Assembly: GCA_039025855.1 (NCBI GenBank)
Contig: JBCCNL010000016.1
Coordinates: 8,154-72,153 of the forward strand
Length of the DNA: 64,000 nt
Reading direction: 5' to 3'
DNA from: JBCCOW01 sp039025855
Lineage (GTDB): Bacteria; Planctomycetota; Phycisphaerae; Phycisphaerales; Phycisphaeraceae
Shown: positions 8,918 to 17,793 of the stretch, piece by piece
Layout of the letters: the number at the start of each line of letters is the position of its first letter
Position numbering within the stretch: the first letter of the stretch is position 1
Made by a program: the position numbers and the translations under genes
The notes under the pieces: model-generated
The model's input: only the letters and a program-made list of their open reading frames with translations
Databases searched by the model: none
What the model was told of the DNA's origin: nothing

Positions 8918-8948
8918 AAAGCTCGGGGGTGGCTACCCCTGGGCTTTA
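8918..8948. repeat. Degenerate copy of the AAAGCCCGGGGGT hairpin, motA-flbD gap
   Basis: AAAGCTCGGGGGT, a short loop, then ACCCCTGGGCTTTAG. The arms pair with two mismatches. It is a decayed relative of the hairpins at 37259, 59106, 62003, 62519 and 63773, with the same TTTAG foot. Confidence 0.65.
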
Positions 8949-8960
8949 GGGGGTGGTGGG

Positions 8961-9158
8961 TTAAGACGGTGGGAGGAGTTTGCGGAGGGCCCGGCCGTAG
9001 TCGATGGCGAGGTCGACGACGTCCTGGAGGGACTCCTGGACGAGGATGGTGTCGCCGTTGAGGAGCTTGATCGTGGTGTCGGGGTTGGACTCGACGGTGC
9101 GGATGATCTCGGCGTTGACGACGAGGGGCTTACCGTTGAGTCGGGTGACGGTGATCAT
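8961..9158 (-). CDS. flbD: FlbD-family small flagellar protein
   Basis: The 65 aa begin MITVTRLNGKPLVVNAEII and continue with a TVESNPDTTIKLLNGDTILV-like segment, which is the FlbD family pattern. The family is found next to flgE and motA in spirochaetes, Firmicutes and relatives. Its biochemical role is not established. It lies 9 nt after flgE, in the position expected for the family. It is not the Caulobacter transcription factor of the same name. Confidence 0.88.
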   Translation of the reverse strand: MITVTRLNGKPLVVNAEIIRTVESNPDTTIKLLNGDTILVQESLQDVVDLAIDYGRALRKLLPPS

Positions 9159-9167
9159 GACGCGGGT

Positions 9168-10883
9168 TTACCGGATGGAGGCCAGGAGTTCCTGGATGAG
9201 CTGCTGGGAGGTCGTGATGACTCGGCTGTTGGCGGAGAAGCCGGTCTGAGCGGAGATCAGGTTGATGAACTCTTCGGAGAGCTCGACGTTGGAGATCTCG
9301 AGGGCTCGACCGATCACGCGGCCCGAGCCCGAGGACCCGGCGGCGACGATGATGGCGTCGCCGGAGTTGGGGGTGGTGCGGTAGGTGTTGCCGCCGGTCT
9401 CGAGGAGGCCCTCGGGGTTGGAGAACAGGGCGAGGGGGATTCGGCCGAGGTCGCGGAGCAGGGAGTTGGAGAACACGCCGGTGATGGTGCCGTCCTCGGA
9501 GACGCTGAAGTCTTCGAGGGTGCCGAGCGCGGTGCCGTCCTGGCTGATGGCGTTGATCTGCGAGCGGACGTCGAAGAGCGCGGTGAGCGAGCCGAACTGG
9601 TCCTCGAAGGTCAGGTCGAAGGACTGGGGCGTGAGGGCACCGGTATTGTCGCGGTTGATGGTGACGAGGGTGTCGGTGGTGGTGACGAGCTGGCCCTCGT
9701 TGTTGAAGTTCAGGACGCCGGAGGACATGTGTCGGTCGAGGTCGGTGTCGTCTTCGGACTGGGCATAGAAGCGCCACTGGGTGCCGTTGTTGGTTTTCTC
9801 TTCGAGGACGAGGGTGAGGTCGACCTGGAGGGGTTCACCGAGAGAGTCGAAGATGACAAACGTGGTGCGGGCGGACTCGCCGTCGGCTTCCTGGGTCTTG
9901 GTGAACTGGAACGGCAGGTCGGGGGCAACGCCGAGGTTGTTCACGGCGTTGCCGTCGTCGAAGACGAAGTCGTTGCCGGCCCCGAGGTTGCCGTTGAGGT
10001 TGATCACGCCGCCGGCGTCGATGGTGACCGAGCCGGTGGGCTGCGTGTCATCGATGCCCAAGACATCGTTATAGAAGTCGAGGATGTCTTGAACAGTGGT
10101 GCCGAAGGCCGAGCCGTCGCCGGGGTCGGCGGCGGAGACGGTGAAGGCCTGGTCGGAGAGGGTGGCTCCGCCCTTGGAGGCACCGGTGACGGTCAGGACA
10201 TCGTTGGTGGCGAAGAGCGGGATGCCGGAGGTGTCGTCGAAAAGCGACGTCAGGAGGGTTGTGCCGTCGGCGGCGGTGGTGTTGGCGGCGTCGGCGAAGA
10301 GGGCCTGAGACTGGATGATGGTGCCGACGGTGGCGGCGTCGCCGCCGGCGTTGAGGTTGCCGGCGAAGTTCACCTCGCCGGTGGGCTCAGCGATGGTGAG
10401 GACCCCGAGCGGGATGTTCATGCTCTCGAGGACGCCTTCGACGACGTTGAACTCGCCATCGACGCCGTAGCCCTGAACACGAGCGCCGCCGTTGGTCACG
10501 AGATTGAAGTCGCGGTCGAGTGCGAATGCGCCGTCACGGGTGTAACGCTGGGAGCCGCCGTCCTCGACGATGAAGAAGCCGGCGCCTTCGACGGCGTTGT
10601 CGGTGGCTTGGCCGGTGGGCTGGAGACCGCCGGCGGAGAAGTCGCGTCGGATGGCGGCGAGCCGGGTGCCGAGTCCGATCTGAGCGGGGTTGGTGCCGCC
10701 GAGGTCTGCGGTGGGCCGGGAGCCCGAGGAGAGGGTGGCGGAGATCTGGGTCTCGAACTGGGCGCGGGACTTCTTGAAGGCGTTGGTGTTGACGTTGGCG
10801 ATGTTGTTCCCGACCACGTCGAGCATCTGCGAGTTGGTCTGCATGCCGGTGAGGCCGGTGTAAAGCGAGGTGGTCAGGGGCAT
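9168..10883 (-). CDS. flgE: Flagellar hook protein FlgE
   Basis: FlgE polymerises into the hook, the flexible joint between rod and filament. The 571 aa are longer than enteric FlgE (about 400) because of an enlarged middle region. The N-terminus SLYTGLTGMQTNSQMLDVVG with NNIANVNTNAFKKSR is the rod/hook signature. The C-terminus (NVELSEEFINLISAQTGFSA, then QQLIQELLASIR) forms the coiled-coil partner of the D0 domain. It lies downstream of flgD and a small ORF. Confidence 0.97.
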   Translation of the reverse strand: MPLTTSLYTGLTGMQTNSQMLDVVGNNIANVNTNAFKKSRAQFETQISATLSSGSRPTADLGGTNPAQIGLGTRLAAIRRDFSAGGLQPTGQATDNAVEGAGFFIVEDGGSQRYTRDGAFALDRDFNLVTNGGARVQGYGVDGEFNVVEGVLESMNIPLGVLTIAEPTGEVNFAGNLNAGGDAATVGTIIQSQALFADAANTTAADGTTLLTSLFDDTSGIPLFATNDVLTVTGASKGGATLSDQAFTVSAADPGDGSAFGTTVQDILDFYNDVLGIDDTQPTGSVTIDAGGVINLNGNLGAGNDFVFDDGNAVNNLGVAPDLPFQFTKTQEADGESARTTFVIFDSLGEPLQVDLTLVLEEKTNNGTQWRFYAQSEDDTDLDRHMSSGVLNFNNEGQLVTTTDTLVTINRDNTGALTPQSFDLTFEDQFGSLTALFDVRSQINAISQDGTALGTLEDFSVSEDGTITGVFSNSLLRDLGRIPLALFSNPEGLLETGGNTYRTTPNSGDAIIVAAGSSGSGRVIGRALEISNVELSEEFINLISAQTGFSANSRVITTSQQLIQELLASIR

Positions 10884-10927
10884 GTCGGGTCCTTATTGAG
10901 CCTTTGGGGGTAGCAGGTAAATCGGGG

Positions 10928-11236
10928 TCAGGCGGCGGGCTTGTTCGGCTGGTGGGTGGGGTTGGCGATCAGGTCGCGGAGGCTTTGGTTCTCGATGCGG
11001 TCGATGCCGGAGAGCGGTTGGAAGGTGTTGGTGGGCTTGGCCGCTTCGGTGGTTGGCGGGGCCTGTTCGGTGTTGCTGGTGTTACTGGGGTTGGTGCCGG
11101 CTTGCTGCAGGAGTTGATCGAAGCTCTGGGATTCGAACGGGGTGTTGACGGGCTTGGCCGAGGTGCCCGTAGGTGGTGTCGCGACGGGCCGGACGGCCGG
11201 TTCGAGCATGCGTAGCAGTTGGCCGGGGTCACTCAT
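10928..11236 (-). CDS. Small hook-region protein of unknown function
   Basis: The 102 aa have low complexity (Pro, Thr, Asn) in the middle, an N-terminal helix-forming stretch and FDQLLQQA-like and IDRIENQSLRDLI segments. No membrane segment or enzyme motif is visible. It occupies the slot between flgD and flgE where many Gram-positive and spirochaete clusters carry a roughly 100-aa flagellar operon protein (TIGR02530-like). The similarity is positional more than by sequence. A role in hook assembly is inferred from context only. Confidence 0.6.
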   Translation of the reverse strand: MSDPGQLLRMLEPAVRPVATPPTGTSAKPVNTPFESQSFDQLLQQAGTNPSNTSNTEQAPPTTEAAKPTNTFQPLSGIDRIENQSLRDLIANPTHQPNKPAA

Positions 11237-11257
11237 GGCGGGGGGTGATGGGTGGGG

Positions 11258-11686
11258 TTACGGGGTGGGTGTTGCGCTGGTGACCAGGGTGACGCGATCG
11301 AACGGCAGAGAGTCGCCGGAGTCGAGCTGCAGGAGTGCCTGGCCATCGACGATGCGGACGGACTCGACGATGCCGGAGACGGTGTTGTTGGCTTCGCTGA
11401 GGCCGTCGACCGATTTGCCGATGATGCCGGCGGCCTGCGTGACTTCGTTCTGAAGGACCAGCGAACGCAGCGACGACTCGAGCGAGTCTTGCGACTCGAT
11501 GTTCCGAAGCGACGAGATCTGTTCCAGGATCGCGGTGGTGTCGTTCGGCTCGAGCGGGTCCTGATTAGTGAGCTCGGCGATGATGATGCGGGTGAACTCT
11601 TCGGTGGAAAGCTCGGCGAAGGCGTCGCGCTGGACTGGGTTCTCGGTGGTCAGCGTGTTGGTGTTGGGGCTGATGGCTGCGCTCAT
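11258..11686 (-). CDS. flgD: Hook-cap protein FlgD
   Basis: FlgD caps the growing hook and guides FlgE assembly. The 142 aa correspond to the conserved N-terminal half of the family: EFTRIIIAELTNQDPLEPND, then SSLRNIESQDSLESSLR, and a short stretch ending QLDSGDSLPFDRVTLV. The longer C-terminal tudor/Ig-like domains of enteric FlgD (about 230 aa) are absent, as in several shorter homologs. It lies between fliK and the small hook-region ORF. Confidence 0.93.
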   Translation of the reverse strand: MSAAISPNTNTLTTENPVQRDAFAELSTEEFTRIIIAELTNQDPLEPNDTTAILEQISSLRNIESQDSLESSLRSLVLQNEVTQAAGIIGKSVDGLSEANNTVSGIVESVRIVDGQALLQLDSGDSLPFDRVTLVTSATPTP

Positions 11687-11712
11687 GGTGCTCTGTTCAG
11701 TGGATTACGGGG

Positions 11713-13140
11713 TCAGGCCGCGGCGGGCTCGATCAGGTCGTCAAAGGCCTCGGGCTGTGCCGAGGGGTTGTTGGGGTTGCGGTTGGAGGATTCCTGTCGA
11801 TAGGGGTTGCGGGCCTGGCCGTCGGGGGTGGAGGCGTCCTGTCGGGATTGGCCGGGGGAGCCGTCGCCGTTGGCGGAGGCCTGGTTGTTGGTGTTGGTCT
11901 GGAGGGATTGGACGGAGATGCGGTCGACGGAGAGGCCAGATGCTTCGAGGGAAGTTCGGAGCTGGCCGAGCTGGGAAGCGAGGATGTTCTGAGCCCCGGG
12001 GGTCTCGGCGTGGAAGCGGGCCGAGACGTTGGTGCCGGTGATCTGGAGTTGGATGCGGACGGTGCCGAGCTCGGCGGGGGTGAGGCGGAGGGTGACGGCC
12101 CCGTTCTTCTGGTTCATGGCGGCGGTGAGTCCGCGGTTGAGCCGGGCGGCGTTGAGAGGGTCGGGGGCGTCGGTGTCAGCGGCGGCCTGGGCGGCGGTGG
12201 GTGTCGGGGCCGCTTGCGTGGGTGCGTTGGCGAGGGGGTTGGTCAGCGGGGAGCTGGGTGTGGTCGCAGGGGTGGACGACGCGGCGGTGTTGGCGTTGAG
12301 TTGGGCGGTGTTGCTGTTGGGATTAGCGGCGCGGTCGGCGGGTTGAAGCTGGGCGTTGGTGTTCGGGTTGCGGCCCGCTTGGGGATCGGCGTCGCCGTCG
12401 GCATCGGTGTTGGATGCGGCGGTGGCTTGGGTGGCCTGAGCTGTTGTTGGGTTGGTGGTGGTTGCGATGGGGTCGACCGTGGCGTTGGCGGCGGCGCGGG
12501 CCTGGGCCTTGGCGTCGGTCTGGGGTTTGGCGGACTGGGCGGCGGCGGCCGCGTTGGCGGCAGCGGCGGCGGTGTTGCTTGTTGCGTTGGGGCTGTTTGC
12601 GGTGTCTGTTGCGGGGGTGGCGTTGGGGTTGACCGCGGCCTGAGCGGCGAGGGCATCGGCGGTGCCGGCCAGGGCTTCGAGGGCGAGCTGGTCGGCGGAA
12701 GGCGCGGCGGATTCGTCGGCGGCGTCGGCGTCCGTTTCGGTGTTGGCGGCTGAGTCTTCGGCTTGGGGATCGCGGGCGTCGTCGGGGGTGGCCGCGTCTT
12801 CGCTAGACGGGTCGGTGCCCTGGGTGTTGTCGGTCTCGCGGTCGGGGGCGGGCTCTTCGGCTGCCTGGGCTTCGCGGTCGGTGACGTCGGTGGTGGTGTC
12901 GGCGCGTTCGGTGGAGCGAGGCTCGGCGTCGGTGGTGGAGGGTGTGGTGTCGCGTGAGGTGGGCTCGGGACGCTCTACGCGTTCGGCACGTTCGGGGGCC
13001 TGGCGTGGGGTGCGCGGCTCGGGGGGTGGGAGCAGGTCGCGGAACGCGTCGTTGCGGGTGCTGGTGGGCGCAGCGACCTGGATCGGGCTGGGCCGGGGCG
13101 GCGCGGTGGGGCTGGGTTGTAGTTCGACGGGGCTGGGCAT
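11713..13140 (-). CDS. fliK: Hook-length control protein FliK
   Basis: FliK is a secreted molecular ruler that triggers the FlhB specificity switch. The 475 aa are mostly a low-complexity Ala/Pro/Thr/Asn/Asp-rich region (about 1-330), as is usual. A conserved C-terminal domain at about 335-430 contains GAVTLRLTPAELGTVRIQLQ and LGQLRTSLEASGLSVDRI. The repetitive composition explains several long shadow ORFs here. It sits between the MotE-like gene and flgD. Confidence 0.94.
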   Translation of the reverse strand: MPSPVELQPSPTAPPRPSPIQVAAPTSTRNDAFRDLLPPPEPRTPRQAPERAERVERPEPTSRDTTPSTTDAEPRSTERADTTTDVTDREAQAAEEPAPDRETDNTQGTDPSSEDAATPDDARDPQAEDSAANTETDADAADESAAPSADQLALEALAGTADALAAQAAVNPNATPATDTANSPNATSNTAAAAANAAAAAQSAKPQTDAKAQARAAANATVDPIATTTNPTTAQATQATAASNTDADGDADPQAGRNPNTNAQLQPADRAANPNSNTAQLNANTAASSTPATTPSSPLTNPLANAPTQAAPTPTAAQAAADTDAPDPLNAARLNRGLTAAMNQKNGAVTLRLTPAELGTVRIQLQITGTNVSARFHAETPGAQNILASQLGQLRTSLEASGLSVDRISVQSLQTNTNNQASANGDGSPGQSRQDASTPDGQARNPYRQESSNRNPNNPSAQPEAFDDLIEPAAA

Positions 13141-13142
13141 GG

Positions 13143-13841
13143 TCAGGAAGCGGGATCGTCGGGGGTGAGGGTGCGTTGGCGGAGGGCCTCGATGAGGTCG
13201 GCGAGCTGTTGGGCTTCGGCGGGGTCCTGGTATTGGCGGAGGATGCCGGCGGCCTTGCGGCTGTTCATGGCGGCGAGGTATTCGACGGCCTGGTCCTGTT
13301 GGCCGCGGGCGATGAGGGCGTCGAGGGTGTCGCGGGCCTGGGCGGGCTTGAGGGCGGCGAGGGCTTTGACGGCCTGGTTGAAGTCTTCGTCCTGGAGCTG
13401 GTCGGTGCGCTCCTGCATGAACTGCTCGAAGGCGGCTTCGCGTTGGTCGAGCTCTTCGCGTTGGGCTTGGAGGATCTGGCGGTCCTGGGCGACGCGGTCC
13501 TGGATGGCTTTGATGTCGGCCTGGAGACGGCCGAGGAGTTCGCGGGTGTAGTCGTCGGCGGCGGCGTTGGCGGCGAGACGTTGGTCGACGGAGACGGGGC
13601 CGGTGGCGACGGCGGCGAGGCGTTCGAGGCGGGCGGTCTGTTCGGCGACTTCTTGTTCGGCTTGTTCGGCGGCGGCGAGCTGGGCCTGTTCTTCAGCGAT
13701 GGTTGGGGTGAAGAGGTCGATGAGTCGGTCGAGACGGGCCTGATCGAGGCGGCCGGAGGCGTAGAGCCAGGCGACACCCGCACCGGCGGCGGCGAGGTTG
13801 ATGAGGATCACGAGCATCAGGGTGGTGAAGATGAGCCTCAC
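13143..13841 (-). CDS. MotE/YlxF-like flagellar membrane protein (MgtE-N-like helical domain)
   Basis: The 232 aa have an N-terminal membrane anchor (about 4-28) and a long coiled coil (about 50-155). A C-terminal helical-repeat domain follows (ALAALKPAQARDTLDALIA, EYLAAMNSRKAAGILRQY), resembling the MgtE N-terminal/MotE fold. A gene of this kind commonly lies between fliJ and fliK (ylxF in Bacillus, motE in rhizobia, where MotE chaperones MotC). No motC is visible here, so the exact role is open. It overlaps the fliJ stop by 4 nt (ATGA) and ends 2 nt before fliK. Confidence 0.75.
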   Translation of the reverse strand: MRLIFTTLMLVILINLAAAGAGVAWLYASGRLDQARLDRLIDLFTPTIAEEQAQLAAAEQAEQEVAEQTARLERLAAVATGPVSVDQRLAANAAADDYTRELLGRLQADIKAIQDRVAQDRQILQAQREELDQREAAFEQFMQERTDQLQDEDFNQAVKALAALKPAQARDTLDALIARGQQDQAVEYLAAMNSRKAAGILRQYQDPAEAQQLADLIEALRQRTLTPDDPAS

Positions 13842-14323
13842 GCGGCGGCCTCCCGTGCCTGATCGGCTTGGGCGGCTTCACGCTGTTGACGGAGCCAGTT
13901 CTGGGTGGCGGCTTCGTCGAGCTGGGCGGTTTCGATGCGGCGCTGCTCGGTGAGCCACTGCTCGTGTTTCTTCTCGCGGAGCATTTCGAGGGCTTTGACG
14001 TGGCGGCGGGCCTCGGTCAGTGCGGTGCGTGCCTGTGTGATGGTCTGCTCGAGCTCGGCGAGGACAAGGACGTCGGCGTGGCCCTGGTTGGTGACGGAGG
14101 CGGTGTAACGGGCGACGTTGGAGATGGCGTCGAGGTTGACGCTGCCGGTGAGGGCGTCGGCGATGTCGTGCTTGGACTGGGAGATGGTGGACTGGGTGCG
14201 GCGGAGGCGGTTGTGGATATCGATGCGCTTGGCGAGGTGCTGGGCGAGGTTGCGCTGGCAGCGAGTTTCCTCGGCACGCTTCTGCTTGAGCAGAGGGTCG
14301 AATTGGAAGGTGAAGGGTTGCAT
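13838..14323 (-). CDS. fliJ: Flagellar export protein FliJ
   Basis: FliJ is the coiled-coil stalk of the export ATPase that links FliI to the gate. About 161 aa, almost entirely helical, rich in Gln, Arg, Glu and Ala. The start FTFQFDPLLKQKRAEETRCQ is a typical FliJ N-terminus. The ATG at 14323 was preferred; an in-frame GTG three codons upstream (14332) is possible. It lies just downstream of fliI and overlaps the MotE-like gene by 4 nt. Confidence 0.92.
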   Translation of the reverse strand: MQPFTFQFDPLLKQKRAEETRCQRNLAQHLAKRIDIHNRLRRTQSTISQSKHDIADALTGSVNLDAISNVARYTASVTNQGHADVLVLAELEQTITQARTALTEARRHVKALEMLREKKHEQWLTEQRRIETAQLDEAATQNWLRQQREAAQADQAREAAA

Positions 14324-14342
14324 GGTGGACACCGGTTAGGCG

Positions 14343-14373
14343 TAGGCAGGCGGGGCAAGCCCCGCCGCTAAAC
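14343..14373. repeat. Hairpin repeat with TTTAGCGGC foot, fliI-fliJ gap
   Basis: The 8-bp stem GGCGGGGC/GCCCCGCC (14349-14366) with an AA loop is followed by CGCTAAAC. Read on the minus strand it starts TTTAGCGGCGGGGCTTGCCC. Its first 20 or so bases are the same as the copy at 48156-48180, which is in the opposite orientation. Confidence 0.75.
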
Positions 14374-14381
14374 GGGGAGCA

Positions 14382-15776
14382 CTACGGTCTGTTGGCTTGT
14401 GGTGGTGTGGTGGCGGCGCGGTTGGGTTGGGTGATTTGTTGTTGGGCTTGCTGGACGTGGTGGGCGAGGGCGCCGAGCTGGGCGGCGGTCGTCTGGAAGT
14501 CGAGGGATTGGTCGCCGCGGCCCTGCTTAAGGAGGGTGTCGATGGCGGGCTTGCAGGCGATGGCGAGGTCGGCTTCGGGGTTGGAGCCCGGGGCGTAGGC
14601 ACCGATGTTGAGCAGGTCTTCGACGTCGCGGTAGGCGGCGAGGAGTTGAACAACGAGCTGGCGGGCGAGCTGGTGTTCGTGTGTGGTGACGTCCTCAGCG
14701 AGGCGGGAGATGGAGCCGAGGGGATCGATGGCGGGGTAGTGGCCTTTTTCGGCGAGCTTACGGTCGAGGAGGAGGTGGCCGTCGAGGACGCCACGGCAGG
14801 CGTCGGCGACGGGCTCGTCGAAGTCGTTGCCCTCGACGAGAACGGAGTAGACGCCGGTGATGGAACCGTTGGCGGTACGTCCGGAGCGTTCCATGAGGGT
14901 GGGGAGGAGTGCGAAGACCGAGGGCGGGAAGCCGCGGGTGGCGGGGGGTTCGCCGGAGGCGAGGCCGACCTGGCGTTGGGCCTGGGCGAAGCGGGTGACG
15001 GAGTCCATGATGAGCAGGACGTCGAGGCCCTGGTCGCGGAAGTGCTCGGCGATGGTGGCGGCGGTCTTGGCGGCACGGATGCGGAGCAGCGGCGGGTCGT
15101 CGGAGGTGGCGGCGACGACGACGGAGCGGGCTCGGCCCTGTTCGCCGAGGGTCTTGTCGAGGAAGTCGCGGACCTCTCTGCCGCGCTCGCCGATGAGTGC
15201 GATGACGGTGACGTCGGCGGCGGTGTGCTTGGCGATAGAGCCGAGGAGGGTGGACTTGCCGACGCCGGGCGCGGCGAAGACGCCGATGCGTTGACCCTTG
15301 CCGAGTGGGGTGAGGGCGTCGATGGCGCGGACGCCGGTGCCGAGGGGCTGGTCGATGAGGGGTCGGGTGAGGGGGTCGATGGGTTGCGGGTCGAGGGGGC
15401 GCTGGCCGGTGTCGCGGAGGGGGCCGAGGGCGTCGATGGGTTGGCCCTTGCCATTGAGGACACGGCCGAGGAGCGGGGTGCCGACGGGTGCGGTCTGGGT
15501 GGGGTGGTGGACGACGGCGTGGTCGCCGGGGCAGACGCCGGTGGTGGGTGCGAGGGGGAGTGCGATGGCGTCCTGGCGGTCGAAGCCGACGATCTGGGCG
15601 GGGATGGGGTCGGCGCGACGCTTCGTGTTGCGGGGGTGGAGATGGATTTCAGCACCGATGGGGGCGGGCATGGCGGCGATGCGAAGGGCGAGGCCGCGCA
15701 CTTCTTTCACGGTGCCGCGCAGCTCTGGCGCGGTGGCGGCTTCGAGGGTCTGCATGGGCTCGTCGAGAACGGGCAT
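14382..15776 (-). CDS. fliI: Flagellar export ATPase FliI
   Basis: FliI is the F1-like hexameric ATPase that energises and orders substrate delivery to the export gate. It is 464 aa from the ATG at 15776; a TTG ten codons earlier is less likely. Walker A APGVGKST lies at about 169-176 and Walker B LLIMD at about 254-258. The family segment PPATRGFPPSVFALLPTLME and the conserved IGERGREVRDFL are present. It lies in the order fliG-fliH-fliI-fliJ. Its partners are FliH, as regulator, and FliJ, as stalk. Confidence 0.97.
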   Translation of the reverse strand: MPVLDEPMQTLEAATAPELRGTVKEVRGLALRIAAMPAPIGAEIHLHPRNTKRRADPIPAQIVGFDRQDAIALPLAPTTGVCPGDHAVVHHPTQTAPVGTPLLGRVLNGKGQPIDALGPLRDTGQRPLDPQPIDPLTRPLIDQPLGTGVRAIDALTPLGKGQRIGVFAAPGVGKSTLLGSIAKHTAADVTVIALIGERGREVRDFLDKTLGEQGRARSVVVAATSDDPPLLRIRAAKTAATIAEHFRDQGLDVLLIMDSVTRFAQAQRQVGLASGEPPATRGFPPSVFALLPTLMERSGRTANGSITGVYSVLVEGNDFDEPVADACRGVLDGHLLLDRKLAEKGHYPAIDPLGSISRLAEDVTTHEHQLARQLVVQLLAAYRDVEDLLNIGAYAPGSNPEADLAIACKPAIDTLLKQGRGDQSLDFQTTAAQLGALAHHVQQAQQQITQPNRAATTPPQANRP

Positions 15777-15874
15777 CGTGGTGTCTTTCTGCAACGGGGG
15801 TGCCAAGCGGATAGGCCGCAGGGTGCGGGACGCTGCGGTGTGGGTCGGTCACGGTTCAGGGGAGTGATCGCGGG

Positions 15875-16654
15875 TCACGCCGAAGGGTCGACGGGCGGCG
15901 GTTCGGTGGGTTGGGCTTCTTCGGCCCGCGGTGTGGGATCGGGTTGTAGTTCTTCTTCACCCGGCGGGAGGATGAGATCGGTGAGGCGCTTTGTTTGGGT
16001 TTCGATAGAAGCGTCGATACGGCCGTCGCCGAAGTGGAGGACGCAGCCGCCGGGGCTGACGGATTCGTCGTCGATGAGCTGGACGTGCTTGATGTGCTCG
16101 GACTGGGTAAGGATGCCGGGGAGGGCCTGGCGGAGGTTGTCGCGATCGAGAGGGTGGAGGTGAACAGCGACGTCCATGGGTTCGAGAATGTGTTCAAGGG
16201 CGTTGGCGACCTGATCGGTGATGACGTTCTCGTCGATCTCGACGATGCGGTGGGTGATCTTCTCGGCGAAGCGGAGGGCAAAGCGGAGGACGGATTCGCG
16301 GGCACCGCGTTGGAGGTCGCGGCGGAAAGCATCGAGGCGAGTGGTGGTGTCGGCCCAGGCGTCGGTGAGGTTCTGGAGTTGTTCCTGCCAATCGGCGAGG
16401 GCCTGGGCTTGGCCATCCTTCTTGCCTTGCTCGAGGCCTTGGGCGTGGCCCTTCTCGCGGCCTTGCTCGAGGCCTTGGCCGCGGGCTTCTTCGATGAGTT
16501 GGGCGGCCTTGGTTTCGGCGTCGGCGATGATCTGCTGGGCGCGGGCTTCGGCGGCCATCCGGAGCTTGGCGGCCTGGGCGCCGAGGTCGCCGAGGTCGAG
16601 GACGACGGCTTGTTTGATGGCGGGTGCGGCGGCTTGGGCTTTGATGAGGGGCAT
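15875..16654 (-). CDS. fliH: Flagellar export regulator FliH
   Basis: FliH holds and inhibits FliI and links it to FliN at the C-ring. It is 259 aa from the ATG at 16654, which has a GGAA site upstream; a longer reading from a TTG would start inside a hairpin repeat. A helical region at about 35-90 contains repeated AxxxGxxxG-like units (GQGLEQGREKGHAQGLEQGK), the hallmark glycine-spaced helix of FliH. A C-terminal domain (about 110-220) is followed by an acidic/proline tail. It lies between fliG and fliI. Confidence 0.94.
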   Translation of the reverse strand: MPLIKAQAAAPAIKQAVVLDLGDLGAQAAKLRMAAEARAQQIIADAETKAAQLIEEARGQGLEQGREKGHAQGLEQGKKDGQAQALADWQEQLQNLTDAWADTTTRLDAFRRDLQRGARESVLRFALRFAEKITHRIVEIDENVITDQVANALEHILEPMDVAVHLHPLDRDNLRQALPGILTQSEHIKHVQLIDDESVSPGGCVLHFGDGRIDASIETQTKRLTDLILPPGEEELQPDPTPRAEEAQPTEPPPVDPSA

Positions 16655-16672
16655 GTCGGTTTCCGTTGACAC

Positions 16673-16698
16673 GGCCGGTCGCAAGCGACCGGGCTAAA
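16673..16698. repeat. Hairpin repeat GGCCGGTCGC..GCGACCGGGCTAAA, fliG-fliH gap
   Basis: A stem of 8 bp with an AA loop is followed by GCTAAACGG. A near-identical copy (one loop base different) lies at 28023-28051 in the gap between prfB and the aminotransferase, in the same orientation. Confidence 0.78.
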
Positions 16699-16707
16699 CG
16701 GGTGGGG

Positions 16708-17745
16708 TTACACGACGACATCGCTGTCGCCACCACGGCCGGTGATGATGATCTCGCCGGCGTCTTCGAGGCGGCGGACGATGTCGACGATGCGTTGCTG
16801 GGCGGTCTCGACATCGGAGACGCGGACGGGGCCCATGAACTCCATGTCTTCCTGGATGAGGGTGGCGGCGCGTTCTGACATGTTGCCGAAGATCTTGTCC
16901 TTCAGGTCGTCGGAGGCGGTCTTGAGAGAGAGGGCGAGCTCGTCGTTTTCGACCTCTTTGAGCACGGCCTGGATGCCCTTGTCGTCGACGAGGAGGATGT
17001 CTTCGAAGACGAACATGAGGCGGCGGATTTCTTCGACGAGGTCGGGGTCTTCGGCTTCGAGCCCTTCCATGATGGACTTCTCGGTGGTGCGGTCGACGAG
17101 GTTGAGCATCTCGGCGACGGTGTCGACGCCGCCGATCTTCTCGAAAGACTGGTTGAGCATGTTGGCGAGTCGGGCTTCGAGGCCGCGCTCGACCTCGGAG
17201 ATCACCTCGGGGTTGGTGTGCTCCATGTTGGCGACGCGTTTGACGACCTCGATCTGTTTGGGGGTCGGCAGGCCGCCGAGGATTTCGGAGGCTTTGTGGT
17301 AAGCCATATGGGAGACGATGAGGGCGATGGTCTGGGGGTGCTCGTCCTGGATGAAGGTGAGGAGGTTTTGCGACTCGGCCTTCTGGAGGAAGGCGAACGG
17401 GGTCTTGCGGACCTGCTGAGAGATCTGTTGGAGGATGCGTTCGGCTTCGTCTTTGGGCAGTGAGCCGAGCAGGAGCTTGCGGGCGTAGTCGAGTCCACCC
17501 TCGCGGGCCCAGGACTGGGCGACAGCGAGGTCGTAGAACTCTTTGAGGACGGCGTCGCGGACGTCTTCGGAGATGCGGCCGGCGGAGGCGAGCTCGCGGG
17601 TGATCTCTTCGACAGTGCGGTTGGGGAGCTGCTGGAGGAGGAGCGTGGAGGCTTGGGAATCGAGGGCGAGCAGGAGGATGGCGGCTTTCTTGGAGCCGAT
17701 CATCTCTTCGAGGTCTTCGGGTTTGATCGCGGGTGCGGCGGGCAT
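16708..17745 (-). CDS. fliG: Flagellar motor switch protein FliG
   Basis: FliG is the C-ring protein that meets the MS ring and takes torque from MotA. The 345 aa have the three-domain layout: N-domain (about 10-105), middle domain with EHPQTIALIVSHM (the EHPQ signature, about 133-145), and C-domain with the torque helix (FVFEDILLVDDKGIQAVLKE). Two glycine/valine-rich residues of context (GRGGDSDVVV) end the protein. It lies between fliF and fliH. Confidence 0.98.
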   Translation of the reverse strand: MPAAPAIKPEDLEEMIGSKKAAILLLALDSQASTLLLQQLPNRTVEEITRELASAGRISEDVRDAVLKEFYDLAVAQSWAREGGLDYARKLLLGSLPKDEAERILQQISQQVRKTPFAFLQKAESQNLLTFIQDEHPQTIALIVSHMAYHKASEILGGLPTPKQIEVVKRVANMEHTNPEVISEVERGLEARLANMLNQSFEKIGGVDTVAEMLNLVDRTTEKSIMEGLEAEDPDLVEEIRRLMFVFEDILLVDDKGIQAVLKEVENDELALSLKTASDDLKDKIFGNMSERAATLIQEDMEFMGPVRVSDVETAQQRIVDIVRRLEDAGEIIITGRGGDSDVVV

Positions 17746-17793
17746 TGCGGGGTTGTTGACTGTGGGGGGTCAGGGCATCGGGTAGGCCAGGTG

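Noticed and set aside
8904..10913. 669-codon plus-strand open frame over flgE and flbD
   Set aside because: It is antisense to two genes with clear family motifs, and its product is Gly/Val/Asp-biased low complexity typical of a shadow in high-GC DNA.
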